From: Bog-473 sp963704355
GTDB taxonomy: Bacteria > Actinomycetota > Acidimicrobiia > Acidimicrobiales > RAAP-2
Assembly: GCA_963704355.1 (NCBI GenBank)
Contig: OY969891.1
Span: forward strand, 2,170,001 to 2,234,000
DNA length: 64,000 nt
Reading direction: 5' to 3'
Made by a program: the position numbers and the translations under genes. Shown here piece after piece: positions 43,426 to 52,201 of the stretch (the first letter of the stretch is position 1; the number at the start of each line of letters is the position of its first letter). The notes under the pieces are model-generated. The model ran no database searches. It had not been told where the DNA came from and was given only the letters and a program-made list of their open reading frames with translations.

Positions 43426-44778
43426 TCACACGTTCGACAACAGGCGGAGGTCCTGCACCTGGTCAGCGGCATAGGGGAGGATCCCGGCCGGGTCCATGCC
43501 GACCGCTTCGGCCACCACCTTGGGATCGAGCTGGGCGACCAGGTCCACCAGGCGGGTTGCCCGCAGGGGCCGAGACGTTATCTCCGAGGGAGCGAATACT
43601 CGCCACAAGTACTGGTCCGATGCCGGGGTCGTGCGGGTCCGGGTGATGTGGGTAACGATCACGTGCGGGTTGTGCGTGCCGAGCTGCTCGCGGTGATCGA
43701 GGCAGCGCTGCAGCGCGGTCCATGTAGCCGGGTCGAGGGGGACGCGATGGCGACGACGACCGAGCCTGACCGTGTGTCCGGTGAAGTTGATGTCGGACAC
43801 CCTCAGCTCGCGCAGCTCTGTCGATGAGGCGGCATGCAGCAGCGCCAGCAAGCCGACGAGGCACTCGTGGGGATGGGCGTCGGGGTCGGAGGTCCAGCGG
43901 AGGAACAGCCGGCGCTGTTCGGCGACGCTGAGGATCTCCGAACGCGGAGCTCGGTGGCGATTGGCGGAGACGCCCATGGTGGGGTCGACCAACACGACGC
44001 GGTTGGCTTTGGCCCAGCGGAAGAAGAGCCTCAGTGTGCTCAGGCGACGGGCCCGACTGAGAGGCCGTTGGGCCAGGAACGCCTCGATATCGCCCGTCTC
44101 GGTGCTGGCCCAGTCGCTCTTGGCGCGGTTGTCGATCATGAGGCGGGCCAGGTCGCGAACGATGGCGAGGTCTTCGATGATGGTGAGGTCGGTGCGGGGC
44201 CGAGTCCCGGCCCGTCGGGCGCGCTGCTGACCGGCTACCTGGGCGTCGGCGAAGCGGCCAAGTGCAGGCCGAAGCGGTTCGGGGGTCTCATCGATCCGCC
44301 GCCGCTGCCGGCCGGCCCAACGTTGGGCCTCGTGGTCGAGTGGGAAGGCCAAGCCGGCATCGACGAAGAAGCCCTCCAGCGTGCGGGCCAGCGCGGCCGC
44401 GGAGGGACCATGTTGGCGGGTGCGCTCCAGGACAGCCTGGGGGTTGGTCGGTCCCGGCTCGGCGAGCATGCGGCCGAGACGGCCGATCATCAGCGACGTA
44501 CGGCCAACGCAGTTGCGGGCCGCCGCGTAGTCGACGAAGTCGGAGAACCACGCTGGCGGGTCCTCCAGCCGGGCGGCGATCCGTTCCGCTTGACGAAGGA
44601 GCCGTTCAGGGTCTTTCTGCCAGCACAACTCGCACAGGCCCCGTCCCACAATGACAATCCGCCGTCCACATCCGCGACAGGTGCTGTCGGGCTCCGCCTT
44701 GCGGTGACATCGGCCGCATCGAACCCGATCGAGGGGACGGACCGGCGCACCGCAGTCCACACACACCCGAGGGATCAC
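43426..44778 (-). CDS. Tyrosine-recombinase-like protein with N-terminal CxxC zinc ribbons, catalytically degenerate
   Basis: 450 residues. The first 52 residues carry four CxxC pairs (C6/C9, C21/C24, C34/C37, C49/C52), enough for two zinc ribbons. The C-terminal ~190 residues align with phage-integrase catalytic domains: LLALLHAASSTELRELRV corresponds to the usual TGLRxSEL box, but the catalytic arginine is replaced; SRPLRATRLVDLVAQL corresponds to HxLRH with the arginine kept, and the final AVGMDPAGILPY keeps a tyrosine but not LGH. It probably binds the element ends as a partner of the upstream recombinase. Start ATG 44778 overlaps the XRE stop by 4 bases. Confidence 0.8.
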   Translation of the reverse strand: MIPRVCVDCGAPVRPLDRVRCGRCHRKAEPDSTCRGCGRRIVIVGRGLCELCWQKDPERLLRQAERIAARLEDPPAWFSDFVDYAAARNCVGRTSLMIGRLGRMLAEPGPTNPQAVLERTRQHGPSAAALARTLEGFFVDAGLAFPLDHEAQRWAGRQRRRIDETPEPLRPALGRFADAQVAGQQRARRAGTRPRTDLTIIEDLAIVRDLARLMIDNRAKSDWASTETGDIEAFLAQRPLSRARRLSTLRLFFRWAKANRVVLVDPTMGVSANRHRAPRSEILSVAEQRRLFLRWTSDPDAHPHECLVGLLALLHAASSTELRELRVSDINFTGHTVRLGRRRHRVPLDPATWTALQRCLDHREQLGTHNPHVIVTHITRTRTTPASDQYLWRVFAPSEITSRPLRATRLVDLVAQLDPKVVAEAVGMDPAGILPYAADQVQDLRLLSNV

Positions 44779-45083
44779 CGCGGAGGCATGGATCGCCCGC
44801 GTGCCACTTTCGGCGGCTGGCGAGAAGATCTCGCAGGCTTGGCCCTCGGGGTGACGGGGGTGATGTCAACGTCGAGGAGGTCGTTGGGACTGCACTCAAG
44901 CGCGGTGCACAACGCCGCGAGCGTCGCCAGCTTCACTTGCGACGGCGTCTTGGTGAACAACGCGGAAACCGATGCAGAAGACAGCTCCAGTCCCGCCCGC
45001 TCGGCCAGCAGCCGTCGCAACTGAGCGCCGGTCCACACCTCGTGCTGGGCGGCCGTCATCCGCAGCTTCCACCTAATGTCCAT
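44775..45083 (-). CDS. XRE-family (Cro/C1-type) HTH regulator
   Basis: 102 residues from ATG 45083 (MDIRWKLRMTAAQHEVW). The HTH core lies near 20-65: GAQLRRLLAERAGLELSSASVSALF followed by KLATLAALCTALECSPNDLLD, the standard XRE C-terminal half. A basic tail follows. It lies between the two recombinase genes, overlapping both (ATGA at 44775 and the upstream stop near 45073), so all three are translated from one message. It may control recombinase expression or act as directionality factor. Confidence 0.88.
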   Translation of the reverse strand: MDIRWKLRMTAAQHEVWTGAQLRRLLAERAGLELSSASVSALFTKTPSQVKLATLAALCTALECSPNDLLDVDITPVTPRAKPARSSRQPPKVARGRSMPPR

Positions 45084-46176
45084 CGTCGCCCTCCTCAAGC
45101 TTGCCCAGCGTGTCTGACACCGCCCGGCGATAGGCGTCCTCGATGAACGTCGCCGACGGCGTCACGTACCGCATCGTCGTTCCTACCTGCCAGTGCCCGA
45201 GCATCTGCTGGATAGCAACAAGGTCAACGCCTCGTTCGTAGTTGTGGGTCGCGCACGCGTGCCGCAAACCGTGAGGAGTGAAGCGCTCCTCCTCCGGTCG
45301 CCCCTCGATCTCCAAGAGATGGCGGAGACGGTTGCGGATGGTGCCCCGGTGCAGCCGGCCTCCTCCCTCATCACAGAACAGCGCCTTGGACTCAGGGAAC
45401 CGGGTGCGGACGTCGTCAAGGAACCAGCGCAGGATCAGGTCCAACCCGTCCAACATGGGCACCCACCTCGGGCGTGGCCCCGATGTCTTGGCGCCCTTGC
45501 CGAAACGCACATGGAGCTTGCCGAACGGACCGCGACCGAAATGCAGATCCCCCACTTCGAGGGCGGCGGACTCCTCGGCCCGCACGCCGGTGTGATACAG
45601 GGTGCGGAACAACGCGTAGTCCCGCCCCGCCGAGCCGAACTTGCGGGCGGTGGCGATCCGGTCTCGCAAGAACTCGAAGAATTCCTCCATTCGTTCCGCC
45701 GTCGGCGGAGCCTTCGCCGTCGCCGACTCGTTTCCCACGTGACGGGCGGCGTTGAACTCATCCAGCGGGCTCTCCAGGCGAACTCCGAAGGTGGCCTCAA
45801 TGCTCGCCGCTTTGCGAGCCACCAAGAACTCGTGGAAGCCCTTGAATGCCTGCACGTATCCGCGTCGGGTCGAGGCAGCGATGCCAGCAGCTGCCCAGGC
45901 TCCCACCACCCGATCCATGTCGTCTGGGGTCACGTCCCACGCGGGCTTGCCCACTGCGTCCAGCACCCGCTCGAGCCGACTGGTCCCGCTGTCGATCGTC
46001 ACCTGGCTGAAGCCACGGGTCACCCACGAAGCCACGTAGGCCTCGACACAGTCAGCCGAGAAGCGTTCCGGGTCAACCGACTCACCAACACCTGCCTGCG
46101 CGCTGCCCTGAACGACCCGGAGCCCCGCCCGTGGTGCCTGCACACCTTCCTCCTGCCTCGACTTACTAGGTGGCAC
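45073..46176 (-). CDS. Tyrosine recombinase / site-specific integrase
   Basis: 367 residues from GTG 46176, within the TTAGGTGCCACC repeat. N-terminal SAM-like core-binding domain (about 38-125), then the catalytic domain with the full set: R199 (YHTGVRAEE), a lysine near 227-230, H302-x-x-R305 (PHGLRHACAT), H328 (MLGHWQ) and nucleophile Y337 (TMRYVTP). XerC/D-like overall. The first ~30 residues are not conserved, so a later start is possible. Predicted to cut and join the element ends. Confidence 0.9.
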   Translation of the reverse strand: MPPSKSRQEEGVQAPRAGLRVVQGSAQAGVGESVDPERFSADCVEAYVASWVTRGFSQVTIDSGTSRLERVLDAVGKPAWDVTPDDMDRVVGAWAAAGIAASTRRGYVQAFKGFHEFLVARKAASIEATFGVRLESPLDEFNAARHVGNESATAKAPPTAERMEEFFEFLRDRIATARKFGSAGRDYALFRTLYHTGVRAEESAALEVGDLHFGRGPFGKLHVRFGKGAKTSGPRPRWVPMLDGLDLILRWFLDDVRTRFPESKALFCDEGGGRLHRGTIRNRLRHLLEIEGRPEEERFTPHGLRHACATHNYERGVDLVAIQQMLGHWQVGTTMRYVTPSATFIEDAYRRAVSDTLGKLEEGDDGH

Positions 46177-46181
46177 CTAAC
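46168..46181. repeat. Subterminal direct repeat, right copy
   Basis: AGGTGGCACCTAAC, identical to 43410-43423 and in the same orientation. On the minus strand it contains the GTG start codon of the tyrosine recombinase gene, so a bound protein would block its translation or transcription start. Confidence 0.7.
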
Positions 46182-46261
46182 AGTTGTCGGTCATACCTCG
46201 AAAGTCAACGACCCTCGGACAGAGCGGGAAGTCCCAGCTTCCAGGTGATTTCGGGACAAAT

Positions 46262-46272
46262 GAACGTGTGCG
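46262..46272 (-). repeat. Right terminal inverted repeat of the recombinase element
   Basis: GAACGTGTGCG, the reverse complement of 43384-43394. It lies 11 bases inside the inferred right edge of the insertion. Confidence 0.65.
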
Positions 46273-46283
46273 GGTTTCGGTTG

Positions 46284-46822
46284 AGTTCCGGGTCCTGCGC
46301 ATCGTCACCGACGACGCGGGCCGGCGCGAGCGGCGGTGGTGCCCCATGCGAAAAGGGGTCGGCGACATGTGGCGCAACTACGAGGTGGGGATCGGCTCGA
46401 ACCGCCGCTACCTCGACGCCCTCGCTGCGGCCCCCCTCAAGGGCGAAGGTGTCGCCGCCCTCGACGCCTTGTGCCGGCCCCGAACCACCAGAGGGCGGAC
46501 CCATGCCCGCTTCAACCCGCTGAGCCAGGCCGACATCTCCCTCTTCCGAGCGGTGCTCGCCGGCCAGTACAACGTCAACGGGTTCCGCAACCGCCACATC
46601 ACCGAGCAGCTCTATCGTCGTCGAGCCACGACCCGCGCCGAATCGCACCGTCGCTGCGAGCGCACGTCCCGGCTCATCGTCAAGCTGCGTGGGCACGGTC
46701 TCGTGGCCAAGGTCCCCCGATCACGGCTCTATAGGGTCACGCCCTATGGCCAACGGGTCATGACCGCTGCCCTTGCCATCCATGACGACCAGTACGCACG
46801 CAACTACCTGGCCGCGGCATAA
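46284..46822 (+). pseudogene. Uncharacterised family gene, 3' part
   Basis: Resumes the family sequence at EFRVLRIVTDDAGRRERRW and continues 180 residues to the stop, including MWRNYEVGIGSNRRYLDAL and a C-terminal winged helix (LIVKLRGHGLVAKV followed by YRVTPYGQRVMTAALA). The wing resembles that of the 29841 protein. It has no start of its own; a chance ATG within the element (46184) could give a short fusion peptide. Confidence 0.8.
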
Positions 46823-46921
46823 CAATCGGCCTGGTTGTCTCGCACGACACGCAAATTCTTCGCCCTACTGTTCGATCGCCGGGAGACCTTCGATGACCTC
46901 AAGTACCTCGACGCCTGAGCC

Positions 46922-49345
46922 TCACTCGGCCTTGAGCAACGACGCCGCCCTGGTGCGCGAGGCCACCCATGCCGGCCCGACGGCCAGGAGGTTCGCCACG
47001 ACCAGCGTCCCCGCAGCGATGGCCGCCGCGACCCATGCCGTCACGACGGGGTCCGCTACCACTCCCAGGTTCGACGCGAAAGCGTTCCAGACCAACCGGC
47101 CGGCGGCGATGCCAAGGGGGACGCCCAGCACGATCCCGACGGCGGCGACGGTGGTGGTCTGCCAGGAGACGGACAGTGCAATTTGGCGGCGGACGAAGCC
47201 CAGTGACTTCAACAGCCCCATCTCGCGTCGCCGGCGGTTCAGGCTCGTGAGCAGCATGTGGAGCAGCGTCGCCACCCCGAAGAGCACGACGATCAGCCCG
47301 AAAATCAGCGGGAAGTTGACCGCCTCCCCGAAGTTGACCAGGTCGGTGGGCGGGCGCGGGAAGTTCACCTGGGACGGGTAGTCCCGGCTGAGGGCGGCCA
47401 GTGCCGCCGTACCCTGCGGCCCCGGTGTGGTGCGGACGAGGAGGCCGCCGGAGTCGGCCACGAGCAACGCGGAGAGGCAGGCGTCGTTTGGGGCGCCGCG
47501 CGGACACACCGGTCCCATCAGGCCGTCGAGGGCGAAGAGCGCGCCGGTCCCCAGCGCGGCGCCGGTGAAGTCGGGCGGAAGCACGGTGGTTCCCACCACC
47601 CGGAAGCTGCGGATCGTCGTCGCCCCACCGGCCAACGACGATCCCGACACCGCGACGCGCACTGTCGAGCCCACGCGGGCGCCCACTTGGCGCATGGTCT
47701 TCGCACCCAGTACGACCTCGTCGTCTGCCGCCGGGAGCCGCCCGTCGATGATCGTCATCATGTACGGGCCCCGCAGGCTCTGCCCCGCCAGGGCCTCGAC
47801 CACGTGGCCGTTGATGCTCACGGCGTCGCCGACACCCGCCGTGATGGCCGCCACGCCGGGTCGCTCCACGTCGTCGAGCAGCCGATCGTTCTGAGCGACT
47901 GAACCCGTGCCGTTGACCGAGAACCACGCGTCAAACGCCTGGCCGTACTGCGCGGGTGTGCTGGTCAGGTGGGTCAGGCTCTCCCCGAACACGACGGTGC
48001 CGCAGAGGACCGCCACCGCCAGGACCGCACCCACGAGAGCCGAGCTGACCGGCACGGCGGTGCGCCCGCGTCCGCGCTCCAGGGCGTTGCGGACTCCGAT
48101 GAGGGCGCTCGGGGGGGCGCCGGACGCGATCAGAAGAGCGACGACGCGCGACGGCCGCACGCCCGGGTCGTCGTCGCGCCGCGAGACCAGCCGAGCGGCA
48201 CGGACAGCCGGCCAGACGCCCAACGCCAGCACCGCCACGACCGCCACCGCGGCACTTCCGATCAACAGCAGCGCGTCGAAGTCGAAGCCCGGCGTCGGAT
48301 CAGCCAGCCTCGCCTCGCCGACGGGGACGAAGAAGGAGAGCAGCGCTGCCAGGAGCACCCCCCCGGCCGCTCCGGCGAGGGCGACCCCCAGCGTGCGGGC
48401 CATGATGAGCGTGAACAGCTGGCGGCGGGTGGCGCCGAGCGCGCCGAGGGCAGGGTAGTCCTCTGCCTCCAGTGCGGCCTGACGGGCCAGCGCCTGGGCC
48501 AAGACGAGGATGCCGACCAGGGCGGCCAGGCCGGTGAGGATCCACCACCCGACCGCCTGGGGGTCGATAGAGATGGCGATGGTGTCTGCCAGTGCGTCGA
48601 GGTCGGTGCCGGAGAGTCCCCCCAGGGTGCGCACCTGGGTGTCGAAGCGCGGCAGGCTGGCGGCACCGTGGCGCAGGCGGAACATGTACTCGTTGAACAC
48701 GACGCCCCGCGCGTCGTACTTCCGGGCGAAGCTGCTCGTGGCGTAGAGGTCGTAGGACGGCGGGCTCGCCGTCGTGGGGAACTCGAACTCGGAGACCGAG
48801 AAGCCGACCACGTGTACGGATACGATCGGACCACCGGGGGTGAAGGTGGCGTTGCTGAGCACCACCGCCCGCTGGGACGAGGCCGCCAACCGGATGCGCA
48901 GGACGCTGCCGATGTGCACGCCGAGCGGCTCGAGGTTGTACGAGGCCAGGACCTGGCCAGGGTCGGACTGGTCCGGCAGCCGACCGCTCACCAACTTGAC
49001 CACCGTAGTCAGCTGTGCCGGGGCGATCTCGTCGACGGAGAAGTCGTTGGCACTGATGGAGCGACAGGTGGAGCACGTCGGGGGACCGGCCGCGGGCGCG
49101 AGGAGCCGCGTCACCGACGCGACTTCGGGCAGGGACGCGACCCGGGGAATCGGGCCGGCGCTGTAGAAGAAGGCGTCGTAGCCGTGGACCGCCTCGAAGC
49201 GGGGGAAGGCCGTGGCGGTCCTGCGGGCGGTGGCTGCCCCGGCCAGCACGAGACCGACCACCACCGCGGTGAGCAGCGTCAGGACCAGCCAAGAGCGCCA
49301 GCGATGCCGTGCGCCGGCCTGGAGCATCAGTCGGAGAAACGGCAC
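46922..49345 (-). CDS. FtsX-like ABC transporter permease
   Basis: 807 residues from GTG 49345, with GGAGGTGCC directly upstream. A first membrane helix (about 15-38), then a large extracytoplasmic domain with two cysteines (PPTCSTCRS, about 90-98), then helix groups at about 265-400 and 425-450, a second external domain and three C-terminal helices. This matches the duplicated MacB/FtsX permease design. No ATPase gene is adjacent in the window, so its ATPase partner must be encoded elsewhere. Similar in design to the permease at 20339, but not a close copy. Confidence 0.88.
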   Translation of the reverse strand: MPFLRLMLQAGARHRWRSWLVLTLLTAVVVGLVLAGAATARRTATAFPRFEAVHGYDAFFYSAGPIPRVASLPEVASVTRLLAPAAGPPTCSTCRSISANDFSVDEIAPAQLTTVVKLVSGRLPDQSDPGQVLASYNLEPLGVHIGSVLRIRLAASSQRAVVLSNATFTPGGPIVSVHVVGFSVSEFEFPTTASPPSYDLYATSSFARKYDARGVVFNEYMFRLRHGAASLPRFDTQVRTLGGLSGTDLDALADTIAISIDPQAVGWWILTGLAALVGILVLAQALARQAALEAEDYPALGALGATRRQLFTLIMARTLGVALAGAAGGVLLAALLSFFVPVGEARLADPTPGFDFDALLLIGSAAVAVVAVLALGVWPAVRAARLVSRRDDDPGVRPSRVVALLIASGAPPSALIGVRNALERGRGRTAVPVSSALVGAVLAVAVLCGTVVFGESLTHLTSTPAQYGQAFDAWFSVNGTGSVAQNDRLLDDVERPGVAAITAGVGDAVSINGHVVEALAGQSLRGPYMMTIIDGRLPAADDEVVLGAKTMRQVGARVGSTVRVAVSGSSLAGGATTIRSFRVVGTTVLPPDFTGAALGTGALFALDGLMGPVCPRGAPNDACLSALLVADSGGLLVRTTPGPQGTAALAALSRDYPSQVNFPRPPTDLVNFGEAVNFPLIFGLIVVLFGVATLLHMLLTSLNRRRREMGLLKSLGFVRRQIALSVSWQTTTVAAVGIVLGVPLGIAAGRLVWNAFASNLGVVADPVVTAWVAAAIAAGTLVVANLLAVGPAWVASRTRAASLLKAE

Positions 49346-49570
49346 GGCACCTCCCGGCCACCAGTGTGACCTGAACGCCTGAGGCCGCTCAAGGGAGCCA
49401 GCCTGCTGGCGCGGCGGTGTGGTAGCACCACTCAGGTGTCGGTGGTCGTGCGAGGTGCCACCGGGCTGCTTCGGCGGGTCGGAATACCGTCAGGGTTGAC
49501 TGGCCACCTTTCGCCGGGATGCAGCGCAACCGTCGGCACTCCAGACGGGTCGGAGTCCCGGGTCGACGAC
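49346..49570. other. Spacer, nothing firmly recognised
   Basis: About 225 bases upstream of the permease and downstream of the methyltransferase. It contains a GGTAGCACCACTCAGGTG / GTGGTCGTGCGAGGTGCC stretch with partial dyads, but no clear promoter or coding region. Confidence 0.35.
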
Positions 49571-50236
49571 CTATGGCCCGGCAGCCTCAGATCGATGGAA
49601 CACCACCCAGCTACCCCACAGAGCCTGACTTTCCACTGCTGACCATTGTGAGTTCGGCGCAGCGCCAATCAAGGCATCCCAAAGGTCCACGGTCGGCACG
49701 TAATAGGGAGCGCCTCGGCCCAGCGCGTTAGACCAAATGACAGCGCCATCAGACGCCAGCAGCCTTACCACTTCGTCAGCGAAGAGAGGCGCGTCGCCAA
49801 TGACCACCGCAGTGAAAGTGCGTTTGTGAAACGGGAGCGCGCTTGCATCGGCTTGGACCTGCCGGCTCATACGCTGGCGTTGCATCATCTTCATCGATAG
49901 GTCGACGCAGACGATGTCGTCCCAGACCTTTTGAAGATAGGCCGTCAGGACTCCCGTACCGCTTCCGATCTCCAGACACCGTCCAGTTCTTGGAAAGCTC
50001 CCACGATCGAGCGCATCGATCAGCGGAGCCGCTCGATAGCCCCCTCGTTCATCCACCCACGTATCCGACATGGCGTCGAACACCTCGGCAGTAAACTTGG
50101 CGATTTCTGGGGTCCACGATGAGGGGTTGTTGAGGACTTCTGCCATCAACCTTTGATTTTCGGGCGCCTCGGGCCGAACGGGTTTCCCATCTGGCGCCTC
50201 GACCACTCGTGGAAGCTCGCTGATATCTCTGCTCAT
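49571..50236 (-). CDS. Class I SAM-dependent methyltransferase
   Basis: 221 residues from ATG 50236 (MSRDISELPRVVEAPDGKPV). SAM motif I is RCLEIGSGTGVLTAYL (about 84-99) and motif II VCVDLSMKMMQRQ. The order and the WVDERGGYRAAPLIDAL stretch resemble small-molecule O/N-methyltransferases of actinobacteria. The last motif, WGSWVVFHRSEA, is family-typical. The longer in-frame start at 50320 lacks similarity. Substrate unknown. Confidence 0.88.
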   Translation of the reverse strand: MSRDISELPRVVEAPDGKPVRPEAPENQRLMAEVLNNPSSWTPEIAKFTAEVFDAMSDTWVDERGGYRAAPLIDALDRGSFPRTGRCLEIGSGTGVLTAYLQKVWDDIVCVDLSMKMMQRQRMSRQVQADASALPFHKRTFTAVVIGDAPLFADEVVRLLASDGAVIWSNALGRGAPYYVPTVDLWDALIGAAPNSQWSAVESQALWGSWVVFHRSEAAGP

Positions 50237-50377
50237 CCTGGCGAGTATGGCGTTATCGCCGGGGCAAAGAGTGAGGGGTGATCCCGAACAGCCGGGATAG
50301 GCGCGACACTCCGAATCCACTTCGGGCTAGCGCGAGGTCGACCGCTCCGACATCAACCTCGGAGCAGGAACGAGACT

Positions 50378-50649
50378 CTACCGAGCATCGGCGTCGAGAA
50401 CGGGGGTGATCTTGATGTCGTCAGGCGGGGCAATCCCGCCCGCCTTCACCCCCTCCGCCAGCGGGCCCTCGGCGAAACTCTGCCAAGCGTCGGCGCTCGG
50501 CCAGAAGTCCACGATCCCGATTTGGCCGCCAACCTCGTAGCCGGAGTGAAAGAGCATCCCGGCCGGGATCGCGAAACCAAGCATCTGGTCGTACATACCC
50601 CGGTAGGTCTCGACTCGCTCTTGAGCGTGAAGGTGACCATGACAGCCAT
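50378..50649 (-). pseudogene. Antibiotic-biosynthesis-monooxygenase-like (ABM) small protein, frameshifted
   Basis: From ATG 50649 the frame reads MAVMVTFTLK and then shifts; the other frame continues RVETYRGMYDQMLGFAIPAG, VGGQIGIVDFWPSADAWQSF and DIKITPVLDADAR. A single lost base near 50617 explains the break; total length fits a normal ~90-residue ferredoxin-fold dimeric alpha/beta-barrel protein. Relatives act on small aromatic or quinone substrates or have no known function. It may be a sequencing error. Confidence 0.7.
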
Positions 50650-50802
50650 GGAGTTGCCCCTTTATCGGTCGGAGAATCAGAACCTAGTCGCGATCACCTT
50701 CTGGGTGTCGAGTGAATCGGCACGGCGGGACGCGCGGGCGCCTGCCCCGGTGCCGGTTTAGAGCTGAACGCATTCCCATCACTAACGACATACCGTGAGT
50801 GA

Positions 50803-51012
50803 ATGAGTATCGACGACGAAGGTCGCGCTCCCATTTGTCCATTTTGCGGGGTGACTGCTCTACCGGGTGACGCGGGGCACGTTCTCGACCCACGCTTCAT
50901 CTGTGAAAATCCCGGCTGCGAAGCATTCGACGAAGTAATCGAGGCTGGTTGGCCCTCCGATCCGTGCCCCATACGGGGTGGGACACTCCGGCACATCCCG
51001 GCGTGTGGATGA
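50803..51012 (+). CDS. Small putative zinc-ribbon protein
   Basis: 69 residues from ATG 50803 (MSIDDEGRAPICPFCG). Cysteines C12/C15 and C34/C39 could bind one zinc; C55 and C68 are additional. No known family, but the ordered CxxC...CxxxxC layout and acceptable length support a real gene rather than a chance frame. No neighbours share its strand. Confidence 0.45.
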   Translation: MSIDDEGRAPICPFCGVTALPGDAGHVLDPRFICENPGCEAFDEVIEAGWPSDPCPIRGGTLRHIPACG

Positions 51013-51322
51013 CCGCCTCACGCTGTCCGAAGCCCGAACGCGATAAACCGTCGGCTCCATCATGTCCATTGGCCCGGCAGACGCTGTCGAGACGCGGGAT
51101 CACCCAGAACCCGCTGGTTGATCGAGAATCTTCTGATACCGGCTCTCCTCGATATTGACATCTCTGTCGCAGTTGGAAGACCGTATTGCCCTGGATCGAC
51201 GACGACCGGAGGGTCAGGAGAATGGGGCCAGACTGCAGCGTGAGGTCAGGAACTCGGTGATCGCTCTGGTGGTGCTTCGGCGGACGCGGAGGGCGTCACG
51301 TCACGACGGGCCTACGTCGTTG
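51013..51322. other. Spacer upstream of the interrupted hydrolase gene
   Basis: About 310 bases. The open frame here continues into the hydrolase but lacks recognisable protein sequence, so the real start is taken at 51323. No clear promoter. Confidence 0.4.
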
Positions 51323-52190
51323 ATGCTCATCCGACGGCTCACCCCTGCGCTCGCCGTCACCTTGGTCCTCGCTTGTGCGGGCTGGGGGGCCGGGCCGACT
51401 GGGGCGAGCACTCCGATCTCGACCCCAACAATCGCGGCGTCGGATCCGTACAGTTGCGCCGATGCCGTCTGCTCTGGTCTGGTAGCGATTGCGCACGGTC
51501 GCTCCCTCTACTTGGAATGCGAGGGAGTCGGCGAGCCCACCGTCGTGCTTGTCGCGGGCCAGGGCGGGCGCGCCAATGACTGGACCCACCTACCCGACAG
51601 CCAGGGGGTGTTGACGCCAAGCCCGAACGCCGTAGATCCGGAAGTAGCCAAGTTCACCCGTGTGTGCGCCTACGACCGCCCCGGCACGGCGTCCGACCTC
51701 ATGAACGGGGTCGAGCTGACTCCGTCGACGCCCGTTCCGCAGCCGGTCACGGCACGGAGCTCAGCGGCAGATCTGAACGCCGTACTGACAGCATCGGGGC
51801 AGCGCGGTCCCTTCGTCCTCGTCGGGCAGTCCTACGGCGGTGACGTCATCCGGGTCTACGCCAGTGAACACCCGAAAATGACCGCCGGCCTCGTCTTGGT
51901 CGACGCGCTATCCGAATACCTGGCCACGTACTTGTCGTCCAAGCAACTAAAAGAGTTGCAACGGCTCAACTCGCCAGCGACGCAAGGTAGGCCCGCCGAT
52001 TCTGAGTATTCCAACTACAAGACCGTGTTCGCCCAGTTGCACAGGGCCGCAGTTCCGAAGGTTCCGGTGATCGTTCTGACAGCGGACAAATTTTTGCTGA
52101 CGCCGGAAGGTGGCTGCACTCGACCTTCCGCCGTCCTTCTCCAAGGATCTCTGGACTGCTCAGCAGAAGGCGGAACCTGTCAAGCGATTT
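51323..52190 (+). pseudogene. Secreted alpha/beta hydrolase, 5' part (interrupted by an IS3 element)
   Basis: From ATG 51323 a signal peptide (MLIRRLTPALAVTLVLA...) leads into an alpha/beta hydrolase: VVLVAGQGGRANDWTHLPDS, CAYDRPGTAS and the nucleophile elbow VGQSYGGDVIR. The frame breaks near 52108 (FLLTPEGG continues in another frame as VAALDLPPSFSKDLWTAQQK), and at 52190 the IS begins. Two lesions therefore affect the gene. The 3' part is at 53660. Confidence 0.8.
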
Positions 52191-52201
52191 GAGACACGTT
52201 C

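Larger units (their letters stand above)
43384..46283. mobile_element. ~2.9 kb recombinase-XRE-recombinase element inserted in an uncharacterised gene
   Basis: Joining 43383 to 46284 restores the family sequence NNPR-K-EFRVL in frame, so about 2,900 bases were inserted. The ends read inward share CGCACACGTTC followed by GTCC(C)GAA, the right copy with a 4-base insertion (43384-43401 and 46272-46251). Three minus-strand genes fill the element and overlap: tyrosine recombinase, XRE regulator, degenerate zinc-finger recombinase. A 14-base direct repeat flanks the coding module (43410, 46168). No target-site duplication is visible. The layout recalls multi-recombinase elements such as RIT or Tn554, but the middle gene is not a recombinase. 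Confidence 0.8.

Noticed and set aside
43410..46181. Element boundaries at the AGGTGGCACCTAAC direct repeats
   Set aside because: Joining at these repeats leaves extra sequence with a stop and does not restore the host gene, whereas joining 43383 to 46284 does.
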